Below, one piece after another: positions 34,028-45,448 of a DNA stretch of 64,000 nt (position 1 is the first letter of the stretch; the number at the start of each line of letters is the position of its first letter). The notes under the pieces were generated by a model. That model ran no database searches. It worked only from the letters and a program-made list of their open reading frames with translations, and had not been told where the DNA came from. Position numbers and translations under genes: made by a program. Source of the DNA: Nelumbo lutea (taxonomy: Eukaryota; Streptophyta; Magnoliopsida; Proteales; Nelumbonaceae); the NCBI GenBank assembly GCA_022828595.1, contig JAKGHH010000002.1, positions 86,954,076 to 87,018,075 on the forward strand, read 5' to 3'.

Positions 34028-36127
34028 AAATGGCATTGTATCACAATTGGCTCCTACTACATCGTAATTAAACAGTGTGTCAGAGAGGAGAAATCAGACT
34101 CTATTAGATATGGTCCGATCACTTCTCGTCCACTCAGAGTTACCTACTTTCTTTTATGGTTTCGCATTAGAGACTGTGATTTATGTGTTAAACCGGGTTC
34201 CAACCAAATCCGTTCCTAAGACTCCATATGAGCTATGGACCGGTAAGAAACAAAGTTTGAGACACTTGAAGATTTGGGGTTGTTCACTACATGTAAAAAG
34301 AACTAGTGCTAACAAATTGAAATCTAAGACCAGTCGTTGCCTATTTGTAGGTTACCCCAAAAGCTTTGTAAGTTACTTGTTCAATGATCCAAAAGAGCAA
34401 AAGGTGTTTTGCACTCAAAATGTCCACATCCTAGAGGAAGATTACATCCGAGATAATCATCATCAAGAAGTTGTTCTTGATGAGGAGAGCCCAGGCGTAG
34501 CGGGAGATGTCCCACCAGCTCTAAAACATAACCAACCTAGAATATCTACCCGGGTTTCCAGACCACCAATTCGTAACAACTATGACCAATAAAGTTACTT
34601 GGTTGAAGCCATGACCAATGAAGAGGATCCCATGACTTATTCGAAAACTATGTTGGACATAGATTCCTTGAAGTGGATAGATGCCATGAGAGCTGAGATG
34701 GACTCAATGGAGACCAATGGAGTCTAGCCTCTAGTAGATCCGCCCCCTGGGGTAAAGGCAATGGGATGCAAATGGAATTATAAGAGGAATAAGGGCCCCG
34801 ATGGAAAAGTTGAGACCTACAAGGCTCGTCTTGTGGCGAAAGAATACACTCAGAAAGTGGGAATCGATTATGAGAAAACCTTTCGCTCATGGCCATGCTT
34901 AAATCCATTAGGATCTTGTTCCTGAATGGAGATCTTAATATCTATATGTAGCAACCTCAAGAATTTATAGTAGCAGGTCAAGAACACATGGTATGTAAAC
35001 TTAACCGATCCATATATGGACTTAAGCAAACTTCTAGGAGTTGGAACATCCGGTTTGACTCTAGCGCCAAACAGTTTAACTTTGAGCAAAATCTGGATGA
35101 CCTGTGTTTACAGGAAGAGAATTTGAAATAAGGTTATGTTCTTGGTTCTGTATGTAGATGACATTCTACTCATTGGAAATGATGTAGGAACGTTAAATAC
35201 GGTAAATGTGTGGTTTTCACAGCAATTCTCCATTAAAGATCTAGGAGAAGCCTCCTACATATTGGGTATAAAGAAATATCAAAGAGGATAATAGGATTAT
35301 CCCAGTATGCTTACATTGACAAGATTATCAAAAGATACGGTATGGCAAACTCTAAGAAAGGAAATGTTCCTTTTAGACACGAGGTCACTCTTTCCAAGGG
35401 TATGTCTCCCAAGACTCCCGAAGAGATTGAGGGCATGAAAGAGATAATCTATGCCTCAGCCGTAGGGAGCATCATGTATGTCATGCTGTGCGCACATCTT
35501 GGCATTTTTCAGACAATGAGTGTGATAAACAGATACCAATCTAACCCAGGGCATGAGCATTGAACCACTGTAAAAAATATAATAAAATACATTTGAAGGA
35601 CAAAAGAGTTTTGTCTGGTATTCAATGGTAGTTTACAATAGATCCAAGGATATACTAATGCCGATTTCCAATCAGATCCAGATGATAAAAAGTCTACATC
35701 TGGTTATATCTTCATGATAGGATCGTGTGCTATTAGCTACAAAAGCAACAAGCAGGGATCCACCGCAAATTCCACAATCAATGTTGAGTACATTGCTACA
35801 AGATTAGCTAACAAGGAAGCCTATTGGATGAAGAAGTTCATTCAAGAATTAGGAATAGTTCCATGTAGCACATCACACATTACATTATTGTGTGACAACA
35901 ATGGAGTCATTGCTCAAACTAAGGAGCCACGAGCCCATTCAAAGTCAAAGCACATCGAGAGAAAGTACCATGTACTGTGAGAGATAGTTGGAAGAGGGGA
36001 CATCTTGATTCAGAAGGTAGCATCAGTGAAAAATGTAGTAGACCCATTAACTAAGCCACTGACACAGAAAGTGTTTGAGAAGCACGTGAAATGTATGGGA
36101 CTGCGGCTTTTATCCGATTGGACTTAA
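34028..36127 (+). pseudogene. pol: Copia pol fragment: integrase C-terminus, RT, RNase H
   Basis: Homology starts within the integrase core (GIVSQL-equivalent at 34035; [16 protein letters not shown] in 34077-34592, which also carries [19 protein letters not shown]). RT follows with stops and a deletion of about 70 bases near 34915, where the sequence jumps from LKSIRIL to LNGDL. The YVDD motif is intact at 35151-35162. RNase H remains at 35600-36127 (LLCDNNGVIAQTKEPRAHSK), ending with TAA at 36125-36127. Gag, protease and half of integrase are missing; the left edge abuts CACTA sequence. Codon-level decay resembles the other copies. Confidence 0.87.
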
Positions 36128-36141
36128 GTGCAAGTGGGAGC

Positions 36142-36744
36142 TATTAAACAGTGTATGCCCTTAGCTCTAATCAGATTGATGTATTTGATGACATATATTG
36201 TAAATGAATAAAAGTACATAATTATTTCATGTGTTTTGGTATGTTTATATATAATATCCTTAAACTAAACTCCTAAGAGACTCGTGTTAGTTTAAAATCT
36301 TCACAGCCATTGGATAGATCTGGGGAGATTTATCCTACTAAGGCTGACACCGATGTACCGTCAAGTTGGTTGGGTTGGTTTGTCTCAGCTATTAGGGTGA
36401 GACTTGAGGTGCATGCAGTGTGGGTTTTCTTGAAACCCTGAATCGGACCAAAATTCTAGTATTGCCCTGGACCTTGGAGATAGATGGGCAAAACCGGAAT
36501 GTTACACCTGACCCCTAAACTTGGTTATGGTACTGCACAAGGTGTCAGATCGAGCTGTCTTTGATATGCCAATCAGTGAGATCCTTAGAGGGGGTATGTC
36601 AGGACAGACCGAAAATTCATCTGAGTGGGTGATCATAGTAACAAGATCAACCCCTTTGTCAAACAAAGTGAATAATCAGGGATGCACTCTCTCTGATGGA
36701 AACCTATACTGTCGGTAGTTGATTTCAACCATTGAAATGTGATT

Positions 36745-36796
<52 letters not shown>

Positions 36797-37345
36797 GGTT
36801 CCAAAATGTTTGCAAAAGGTTTTAATTCCTGTGATCCATGTTAGTAGAAAATGCAGCATTGTACCTTATATCCAAGAGAGAGGTCCTCTCTTGTCGGGCA
36901 ATATTTGATCATTATGGGCTAAGAGGTTAATGTAAGACCATTGAGGGTAATACCTGATGGGCTAATCCTGCATTTGCCTACAGTCCTTGGGTTTTCATAA
37001 GGTGGTTGGACCCAAGGACCATTTAGTGTAAATGTTGGTCCCATTAAGAGCCCATAGTGATGGACTCGGGGGTTCACTATATCCTACAGTGAATTCGGCC
37101 AAGCCTTGTAACAAAGGCTGGGCTGAACCCATGTGGCTGATGTGTAGATCAATGTTTGGGTCACACGCCATACAAAGAGAGCCAATTGGGTAGCAGGTTG
37201 AGAGGTTAAATGAGCACATAAACTTAATGGGCCTAAAGCCCAATTCGAAATGGGCTTAAGTCAGTTAATTAAAATAAGGCAAGATAGGATTTATAATCTG
37301 ACTAAGATTAGCTGAAGGATAAGATAAATCTTATCTATTCAAGAG
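36142..37345 (+). mobile_element. Copia 3' LTR, 3'-truncated
   Basis: Follows the polypurine tract at 36130-36141. It begins TATTAAACAGTGTATGCCC (from TGTTAGACAG) and proceeds through the GAGACTCGTGTTAG block, a TA microsatellite (36750-36795) and the GGCCCAT block to AAGATAAATCTTATCTATTC near 37340. There it switches to the minus-strand version of the same LTR, losing promoter and end. Confidence 0.83.
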
Positions 37346-37774
37346 TTCAGTATCAAAGACAGCCCAATCCGACACCTAGTACAGTATCATAATCAAGTCT
37401 AGGGGTCAGGCGCAACATTACAGTTTTGCCCATCAATCTCCAAGGTCCAGGGCAATACTGGAATTCTGTTCCAGTTCACAGTTTCAAGAAAACCTACACA
37501 CATGTACCTCAGGTCTCACCCTGAAAGCTGAGACAAGCCACCCCAACCTACTTGGCGATACATCAGTGTCTGCCTTGGCAGGATAAATCTCCCCAGATCT
37601 ATCCAATGGCTGTAAAGATTCTAAACTAACACAAGTCTCATATGTGTCCAGTTTAAGGGTATTACACAGAAACACTTCAGAATAACATGAATCAAATATG
37701 AACTTTATTCATTTACATTAAATGTCATAATGTACATCATTCTGATTGGAGCTAAGGGCATACTCTATCTAACA
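37346..37774 (-). mobile_element. Copia LTR fragment, minus, inverted against its neighbour
   Basis: Read on minus: TGTTAGATAGAGTATGCCC at 37774 through GACTTGTGTTAG, CTGAGGTACATG and TGTCGGATTGGGCTG at about 37350. Only the first ~430 bases of the LTR. It is followed on the minus-strand upstream side by its own polypurine tract (37775-37787) and pol end, so it is a 3' LTR. Confidence 0.83.
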
Positions 37775-37787
37775 GTTCCCACTTGCA

Positions 37788-38147
37788 CTTAGGTTCAATC
37801 TGGTATGCTTTCCATGTGTTTCTCAAATACTTTCTATGTTAGTGGCTTAGTCAATGGGTCTGCTAAATTTTCTGCAGTACATGGTACTTCCGCTTGATGT
37901 GCTTCGACTTTGAGTGGGCTCATGGCTCCATAGCAAGAGCGATAGTTCCAGTATTGTCACACAACACTGGAATGGGTGATGTGCTGGATGGAACTACTTC
38001 CAATTCATGAATGAACTTCTTCATCCATACGGCTTCTTTGGCAGCTTAACTTGTGGCAATGTATTCGACTTCGGCTCGGTTGTTGAATCCGTTGTGGACC
38101 CCTATTTGTTGCTACTCCAACAAACAGCACACGATCCTATCATGAAA
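37788..38147 (-). pseudogene. pol: Copia RNase H C-terminal fragment
   Basis: On minus the sequence from 38147 to 37788 reads the RNase H end: GSCAVCWSSNK-like start, ADSTT.EAEYIAT-like core, KKFIHELEVVPSSTSP-like segment, LCDN.TGTI and a C-terminal KVFEKHMESI-like end, with a stop and small deletions (part of the KSKHIERKYHVL region is lost near 37875). It breaks at 38147 at a TA-rich stretch and joins LTR sequence. Confidence 0.78.
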
Positions 38148-38863
38148 CCATACATATACATTTATATATATATATATATATATATATTAATTTTGCAAAT
38201 CTTTTGAAACCATACATATACATTTATATATATATATTAATTTTGCAAAACAAAATTCCAATGATTGAAATCAATTGCCGGCAGTTTGGTTTCCATCAGA
38301 AAGAGTGCATTCCCGATCATTACCATTGTCCGACAAAGGGGCTGATCCTGTCGCTATGATCACTCACTCAGATGAATTCTCAGACTGCCCCAACATGTCC
38401 AGGTTTTGACCCCCATTAAGGATCTCACTGAATGACATATCAAATACAGCCCGATCCGACACCTAGTGAAGTGTCATAATCAAGTCCAGGGGTCAGGTGT
38501 AACTTTCTAGTTTTGTCCATCTGTCTCCAAGGTCTACGGCAAAACTGGAAATCTGGTCCGGTTCAAGGGTTCAAGCAATCCCATACTGCATATGCCTTGC
38601 GTCTTACCCTGATGGCCGAGACAAGCCATCCCAACACTTGGTGGCACATCAGCATCAGCCTTGGCAGGATAAATCTCCCTAGACTTATCAAATGGCTGTG
38701 AACATTTAAAACTAACACCAGTCTCTATAATTGTCCAGTTTTAGGGTCTTACACAGAAATATACCATACAACATGAATCAAACATGTACTTTATTTATTT
38801 ACACTAAATGTCAAAAGTGCATCAACTTGGATTGAAGCTAAGGGCATACAAGATTGTCTAACA
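38148..38863 (-). mobile_element. Copia 3' LTR, 5' third, minus, with TA runs
   Basis: Minus-strand LTR from 38863 (TGTTAGACAATCTTGTATGCCC) through GACTGGTGTTAG, CTTGCCGGCAATTG-type block to a TA microsatellite at 38160-38190, which is partly duplicated at 38222-38242 together with CCATACATATACATTTATA. The remaining two thirds of the LTR is missing at the junction with the RNase H fragment at 38147. Confidence 0.8.
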
Positions 38864-38877
38864 GCTCCCACTTGCAC

Positions 38878-39226
38878 TTAGGTCCAATCCGATACAAGCC
38901 GGAGTCCCATACTTTCCACGTGTTTCTCAAACACCTTCTGTGTCAATGTCTTAGTCAATGGGTCTGCCACAATATCCGCTGATGCTACTTTCTGAATTAG
39001 GATGTCCCATCTACCAACGATCTCCCGTAGTACATGGTACTTCCTCTCGATGTGCTTTGACTTTGAGTGAGCCCGAGGATCTTTAGCCTTGGCGATCACC
39101 CCTTTGTTTCACTCCCAATTCGTGTATGAATTTCTTCATCCACACGGCTTCCTTGGTAGCTTCATTTGCGGCAATGTACTCGGCCTCGGTTGTGGAGTCT
39201 GCAGTGGACCCCTGTTTGCTGCTTTT
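38878..39226 (-). pseudogene. pol: Copia RNase H C-terminal fragment fused to leader
   Basis: On minus, KSSKQGSTADSTTEAEYIAA-like reading near 39225-39160, then KEAVWMKKFIHELG, and the open frame 39099-38878 (IAKAKDPRAHSKSKHIERKY…, ending HVESMGLRLVSDWT with TAA). A small break lies near 39105, where the CDNNG region is lost. At 39226 the coding sequence joins the 5' leader (GCACTCATATTTCAG), so gag and most of pol have been deleted within one element. Confidence 0.85.
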
Positions 39227-40346
39227 TCAGCACTCATATTTCAGCGGAGGGAATGAAATATTACACCCTAGTTTAATATAGGTCAAACCAAAGTGTCCCC
39301 CCCTGACTTTCATAAACTCAGATTTAGATGGGCCCTAAACGGCAAGGGTTCTGTACGGTTTCTCTTGGGGAGGAAGTTGGAGTGGGCCCACCACAAAAAT
39401 AGATCATCCAATAATCTTATGGACAATGAACGTTGCACATCACACATCCATACATCACAAGCAGAAAAATCATAATTGATTCAATCAATTAAATAACTAT
39501 AAAACCCATAATTAAAGCCATAAAAAATTCATAATATAACTTATTAATATTATCTAGGTATATGGGCTGAATTGCAAAGAGCAGTTCATCCCATATAGCT
39601 TTTATGCTGAAATGGGCTAAAGCATTTTTAATATATTAAAATTGGGTTTTACAGGTGTGGTCTGAATTGCATCTTGCAATTAACGATGAACTCCTAGAAC
39701 CCATGAGTGAAAAATTAGGGCTGAGAACAGCCCCCATCAATCCAATCTGTTTCAAATGGGTCTAGGGTTTGATTTTTAATTCAAGATTTAATTCAAGAAC
39801 ATGATATGAAATTAAATTACTGATATAAGACATTCAAGAATCATTAGGAGGGTCATTCATAGGACTACTACACTGCAAAACAAAAGTTAGATCGCAGCAA
39901 GCAATTTCCAAAACTGCAAATCGCAAATGGCTGAACCCTAATCTGTGAAACTCTCTTCCTTTGCGTAATTTGCTTCAACTTCGAAATGAATAAAATAGAA
40001 AAACCTATTTTCTATTAATATTACATCAAAATTGAATTCCTATACATTCCGTCTAAAAATTAAAATAAATTAATTATAGACCAATAATGAGAGGAACAGT
40101 AGGTGCGCAAATTTCTTGTGCCATTAAAGATTTCGATCTCCACCATACGAACTGCCCAAAAATCAAGAAAAATATATAGAACAATTCTAAATATAAATCA
40201 GATTTTTAAATATTTAATTTCATATCAAACACCCAAAATCTGGGAACAAATTTCCCAAAAAATGCTAACCTACGCAAATTAGGTATAACGCCTCTGCCCA
40301 TTTGCGCAAACCCAGATCTGGTTAATTTTGGTACAAGATTTGAACC
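39227..40346 (-). mobile_element. Copia 5' leader, gag-distal part missing (minus)
   Basis: Non-coding leader running from the deletion junction to the primer site at 40347. It matches 18687-19795 block for block (GCACTCATATTTCAG.GGAG, GGTCAAACCAAAG, GGGCCCTAAACGGC.AGGGTT, TTTCGATCTCCA). No ORF of note in the gag sense. Confidence 0.8.
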
Positions 40347-40360
40347 TGGCTCTGATACCA
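40347..40360 (-). other. Primer binding site (copia)
   Basis: TGGTATCAGAGCCA on minus, intact, adjacent to the LTR end at 40362. It marks the 5' end of the internally deleted minus-strand element 38148-44006. Confidence 0.9.
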
Positions 40361-40582
40361 CCAAAGGGATGAGATATCCATCATATGAGTCATCAAACCC
40401 TCTAGGAAGGTTGGGCAAATTTTCAAAAATTTCTCTCTCTCCCATGTGGGAATCACATTCCCAATTTTAAAAAACTGCTTTTTCAAAGGTCAATCTTGAA
40501 CCCAAACCAAACTAGTTCTGAAACCAAAAGGGACTAGATGGAAATACCTGATATGAAGTATTAATAACCTCCAATGAAGGTA

Positions 40583-42517
40583 TTCACTGTTGGACAGTTT
40601 TGTATGCCCTTAGCATCAATCAGAATGATGTACAGTATGACTTTATTGTAAATGAATAAAAGTACATATTTGATTCATGTTCCCTTGGTATGTTTCTGTG
40701 TAACACCCTTAAACAGGACACTTAATGTGACTCGAGTTAGTTTAGAATGTTCACAGTCAGTGGGTCGGTCTGGGAGACCTACCTTGATAAGTCTGACACT
40801 GATGTGCCACCAAGTCGGCTGGGATTGCCTCTCAGCCGCCAGGGTGAGACCCAAGGCACATATAGTGTATGGTCAATTGAATCTTTAAAAAAGACCAGAT
40901 TTCCAGTATTGCCCCGAACCTTGAAGATTAATGGGCAAAACTGGAAAGTTTCACCCGACCCCTAGACTCGATTATGATATTGCACTAAGTGTCGGATTGG
41001 GCTGTCTTTGATGTACCAATCAGTGAGATCCTTAGCGGGGGTCAAAACCTAGGTATGTTGGGACAGTTTGGGAATTCATCGAAGTGGGTGATCATAGTGA
41101 TAGGATCAGCCCCTTTGTCGGACAAAGGTAATGATCGGGGATGCACTCTCTCTTATGGAAACTAAGACTGCCGGCAGCCGATTTCAATCATTGAGATTTG
41201 TTTTGAAAAACATATTTTATATGAGATATAAAAGTATATATGTTATGGTTTTTAAATGTTTGCAAAAGGTTTTAATTCCCGGGATCAATATAAGTAAAGA
41301 GTGCAACACTGTTCCTTGTAGCCGAGGGAGAGGTCCTCTCTTGTTGGGCAGTGTATGATCATTGTGGGCTGAGAGGTTGAATGTAAGACCATTGAGGATA
41401 ATACCTGATGGGCTAATCTTGCATCTGCTCATAGTCCTTGGGTGTTACAAGGTGGCTTGGCCCAGGGACCACTTAGGGTAAGTGTTGGGCCCATAGAGCC
41501 CATTTGATGGGTTTCAGGGGTGCACTATCCATAACAGTGTATTCGGCCAAGTCTTGTAACAAAGGCTGGGCTAAACCCATGTGGCTGATGTGTAGATCAA
41601 TGCTTGGGTCACATGCCATACAAGGAAACCCAACTAAGCATCTGTTAGGAAGGCTAAGTGAGCACTGGACCTTAATGGGCCTAAAGCCCATTTCGAACTA
41701 TGCTATTTAATTTGTTAAATATGGGGCAAATTTTCAGATGGATTATCAGACCCTATCCACTCAGAGAGTCCATAACTAAATGTGATTTGGATCTAGAAAC
41801 CTCCTAATAAAATTAGGAAAAGGCTGATCTGATCTGCAGATAAGATAAGGGCTTATCCTTATCACCTAAAGGGATGTCTGATCCAAATATGATTTGGATC
41901 AGCAAATCCTAATTGGATTAGGAGTTGATACTTTAGGGTTACAAAAGAAAGAAGGGGTGGCAGCCTTTAAAAGATAGATACTCACATCCTCTTTAGTGCC
42001 GAAATCACAGAAGAAAGAATCAAGCAACCCTGTAGAGTTCTTTCTTGCTGCCTCCTTCTTCTTGCCGCCTACCTTGCCAGTTTGATCTCCAGTTCAGTGG
42101 GAGAAGTCAAGATTTGATCTTGATTTCAGTTTTTAGTGAAATGACTGATAGGAAGTTGTGCTCATGTTCCATCCTACTATTTCTTGCAAAAGTCTAGATT
42201 CTTGGGGAAGAACACTGTTGATTCTACTCCATCCTGCACTGCACCATCTTCAGTGGGAGCAGTCTTTGGATCCTTCCTTGGGCGTGAACACCTACATTGG
42301 TTGATATTACTTCTCCATATCAGGTATAATTCTCTTCTACTGCTTTTGTTGATATCTGGTTCAGTTTATGGTTCAAGATGGATCCTTGAAAATATGATTT
42401 TCTAAATAGAGAATTCGATTCCCAGTTGAAAGGGAGAGGAAAAATTTTTGAAATTCGCCCACCTTATTCCGCAAGATTTGGGCATCCATACAATGGATCT
42501 CTCATCCCTTCATTCAC
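40583..42517 (+). mobile_element. Solo copia LTR with perfect 5-bp target duplication
   Basis: LTR 40588-42512 (1925 bp), TGTTGGACAGTTTTGTATGCCC…GATCTCTCATCCCTTCA, flanked by TTCAC at 40583-40587 and 42513-42517. It interrupts a member of the same family in the opposite orientation (…AAGGTATTCAC / TTCACGCCCAAGG…). The TATA region reads GGGTTACAAAAG near 41937-41946, a degenerate box. It gives the best full-length reference for the family LTR in this window. Confidence 0.93.
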
Positions 42518-43343
42518 GCCCAAGGAAAAATCCAAAGACTGCTTCCACCGAAAATGACATGGTGCAAGATGAAGCAGAATCAACAGGATGGTTCTTTAGC
42601 AAGAACTGAATTTCTTAAGCATGAATCTGATGGAGGGCAAGTGAGCACGACTTCAGATTACCTTTTCTGCCAAAAGGTAATATCAAGAACCCTTCTTGAT
42701 CATGCCCATAGGAGGATATCGAACTGATATGGCGGCAAGAGCAGGAAAGAAGGAGACAATGCAATCAAACTATGTTGTCTCTCTCTGGAATTCAGCAGTC
42801 AGTCAGATGATCTGGAGGTTCACCCTGATTTTCTATTTATAGCCTTAAAGAGAGGTTCTCCTAATCCCATTAGGAGTTTCCTAATCCAAATCTTGTATTT
42901 GGATCTGGACTCTCTTTAAGAGAAAAGGATAATCCCTTATCTTATCTATAGATAAATATCAGCCCTCCTAATCAAATTAAGAGTTTCCTGATCCAAATCT
43001 TTATTTGGATCTACACTCTCTGAGTGGGTAGGGATAATCCCTTATCCAATCTGCTGATCTAAATCCCAGAACCACCCTCTTTTAATTAATCTCATTAAGC
43101 CAGAACGAATTGGGGTTTAGGCCCATTAAGTCTATCTGCTCACTTAGCCTCCGAACTATTGCACAGTTGGTTATCCTAGTATGGAGTGGGACCCAAACAT
43201 TGATCTACACATCCATCACATGGGTTCATCTTAGCCTCTGTTACAAGGCCTGACCGAACATTTACACTAAATGGTCATTGGGTCAAGCCACCTTATAAAA
43301 ACCCCAAGGACTGTGGGCAAATGCAAGATTATCTCATTAGGAA

Positions 43344-43684
43344 TTACCCTTAATGGTCTTACACTTAACCTCTCTGCCCATAATGCTCAAACACTACCCG
43401 ACAAGAGAGGACCTCTCCCTCGGTTGCAAAGTATAGTGTTGCACTCTCTACTCATATGGATCCCAGGAATTAAAACATTTTGCAAACATTTTGAAAACAT
43501 AATATATATATATATATATATATATGTTACCCTCAATGGTCTTACACTTAACCTCTCTGCCCATAATGCTCAAACACTACCCGACGAGAGAGGACCTCTC
43601 CCTCGGTTGCAAAGTATAGTGCTGCACTCTCTACTCATATGGATCCCAGGAATTAAAACCTTTTACAAACATTTTGAAAACATA

Positions 43685-43709
<25 letters not shown>
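43344..43709. repeat. 183-bp tandem duplication inside copia LTR
   Basis: TTACCC(T/C)(T/C)AATGGTCTTACACTT starts at 43344 and again at 43527, and each copy runs into a TA microsatellite (43501-43526 and 43684-43709). The two copies differ at only a few positions (for example GACAAG/GACGAG). The second TA run is followed by a (GT)n stretch at 43702-43727. Confidence 0.9.
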
Positions 43710-43726
<17 letters not shown>

Positions 43727-44006
43727 ATATCTCTATATGCAAAACAAATTTCAATGGTTAAAATCAACTGCCAGCAGTTTAGGTTTCCATCAGAGAGAGT
43801 GCATCCCCGATCATTCACTTTGTCAGACAAAAGGGTTGATCCTGTCACTATGATCACCCACTCAGATGAATTCTCGAACTGTCCCAACGTACCCAAGTTT
43901 TGACACCCTCTAAGGATCTCACTGATTGGTATATCAAAGATAGCCCAATCTGACAACTAGTGTAGTATCATAATCGAGTCTAGGGGTCAGGTGTAACATT
44001 CCAGTT

Positions 44007-45448
44007 TTGAATTGATCTTTGGTGGTGATGTCATATTTACAGCTAAGAGCATTAGAATTTAGAAGGAATGCAAACATGCAGGGAATGAATGATAGTGAAG
44101 TAATACAAAGATGCTGCAAGCAATGCCTAGAATATAAGTGTTGGTACCGAGGGGGTGTTTGGGTAGAAAGCCTAGAGTTTTAGGCAATGATATTAAAAGG
44201 TATTTACTTGAGAGTCCAAAAGTTTTATTTTTATTTGGTTATCCGAATCGCGCCTAACCGCCACTACTCAGGCTACCCACGTATCCCTTGTGAGTGATCA
44301 AACCAGTCATAGTTCATATTTTAGTTATGTTTTAAGGGATATTATCTGGCATCGATGAGATCTTGGATGTTGCCTTTGAGAACCTTGCAGTTATTTGTTG
44401 AATGCCTCGGTGCTTGGTGATAAGAGCAGTACTCGCCCATCTTGAAGCTATATGGTAGGGGAATGGAAATTGGTTTAGGTGACAAAAGTGTTAGATATCC
44501 ACTCTCGACCAGCTAAGGAAGCAACTGAGACTATGGAAGAAGGGAAGCGAATCACCTCTTTAGTCTTCTTTTGAAGGGATCAATTTAAGTTCGACGTTTC
44601 TGTATTGAAGGTGAAGGTTGATGTATGATGGCAACTACAATAGGTTCTTTAATCTCAACTAATGGATTCGTGGATGCTAGATGGATTTTCTCATGCTTAA
44701 TTCCCCATTCGATGCGTGGACTAGGCTTTTGCAATTGGTGAAAGTCTTACAAAGATTGTCCTATCATTAATGTATAGAAAGGTTTTCTGAGTTACTGGAT
44801 GAAAATCTTAATCGCATCATCCTCTTCCAAGGGTTCCTTCACTCTAATAGATGTAATCTTCCATCATTTCAAATACGCGAGGAAGATTTCATCTGGTCCT
44901 TAAGTAAGGTGTTCTACACCACCCCATGTCAGCGATGGGTGGAAATCAAAACTCTTAAAAAAGTGTTCTGGCAATTTGTTCCATGTCCTCCTAGTGTCTA
45001 GGTTGAGCTGGGTATACTAATCCAAAGCAGCTCCTTTTAGTCTCTTAGAAAATAGTTGGGCTAACAACCTTTCATCAAATCAAAGCTGAAACATGTCCAT
45101 ACAATAAAGAAGGTTGTGAGCTATAGAACAACTAAATCCATCATACTAGTGGAATTTTGGGATTTTAACTCTTTTAAGAATGTCAAGGCTAGGGTGAGGA
45201 AACAAATCAATGAACTCAATTATCTCTTATGATTAGGATCCTCGTATATCCTTCATGTCTTCCTTCATCTCGGCCAACTCTACTTGGTAGAATACAATCG
45301 ACAATTCTTGCTCAGTGGGAGACATACTCCATTTGGATCCTAAAAGGGTTCTATCATTACTTAAATGTGTTTGATTGGTGTTGTGTTTCTTTGTTCTATT
45401 ATGTTGAAGCTATGCTAGCCTAAAATTTATTTGTCTCAAGGGTCTATA
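44007..45448 (-). repeat. Gypsy-like repeat, copy 2, gag-side part
   Basis: 44619-45448 matches 10154-10982. The part 44007-44618, absent from copy 1, continues gag downstream and contains the phrase ATACGTGGGTAGCCTGAG (minus, near 44265-44285), a type of sequence common in plant gypsy untranslated DNA. It is interrupted on the right by the copia solo LTR at 45449 and resumes at 48974. Confidence 0.75.
44340..45325 (-). pseudogene. gag: Ty3/gypsy gag
   Basis: On minus, ATG at 45325 opens MSPTEQELSIVFYQVELAEM, then MKEDMKDIRGS and a stop. Homology continues in broken frames: ILKRVKIPKFH, YDGFSCSIAHNLLYC, LLAQLFSKRLKGAALD, TRRTWNKLPEHFF and a Gag C-terminal segment near 44400-44340 resembling HxAPxH…C..LK..IQDLIDA. 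These are the capsid and tail features of plant gypsy Gag. Copy 1 lacks this ATG. Multiple stops make it non-functional. The reading direction agrees with copy 1. Confidence 0.75.

Larger units (their letters stand above)
40362..44006 (-). mobile_element. Copia 5' LTR (minus), split by a plus-strand solo LTR
   Basis: The LTR occupies 40362-40587 and 42518-44006, separated by the solo LTR 40588-42512. Its TATA box (CTATAAATAG on minus) is at 42834-42842. It includes a 183-bp tandem duplication (43344-43709). At about 44006 it stops in the block CTGGAATGTTACACCTGACC (minus) and joins gypsy sequence, losing the first ~430 bases of the LTR. Confidence 0.83.

Noticed and set aside
43271..43903. 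210-codon open frame with two similar 60-residue blocks
   Set aside because: It is antisense to a copia LTR; the internal repeat is the 183-bp tandem duplication (a multiple of three), so the frame survives by chance.
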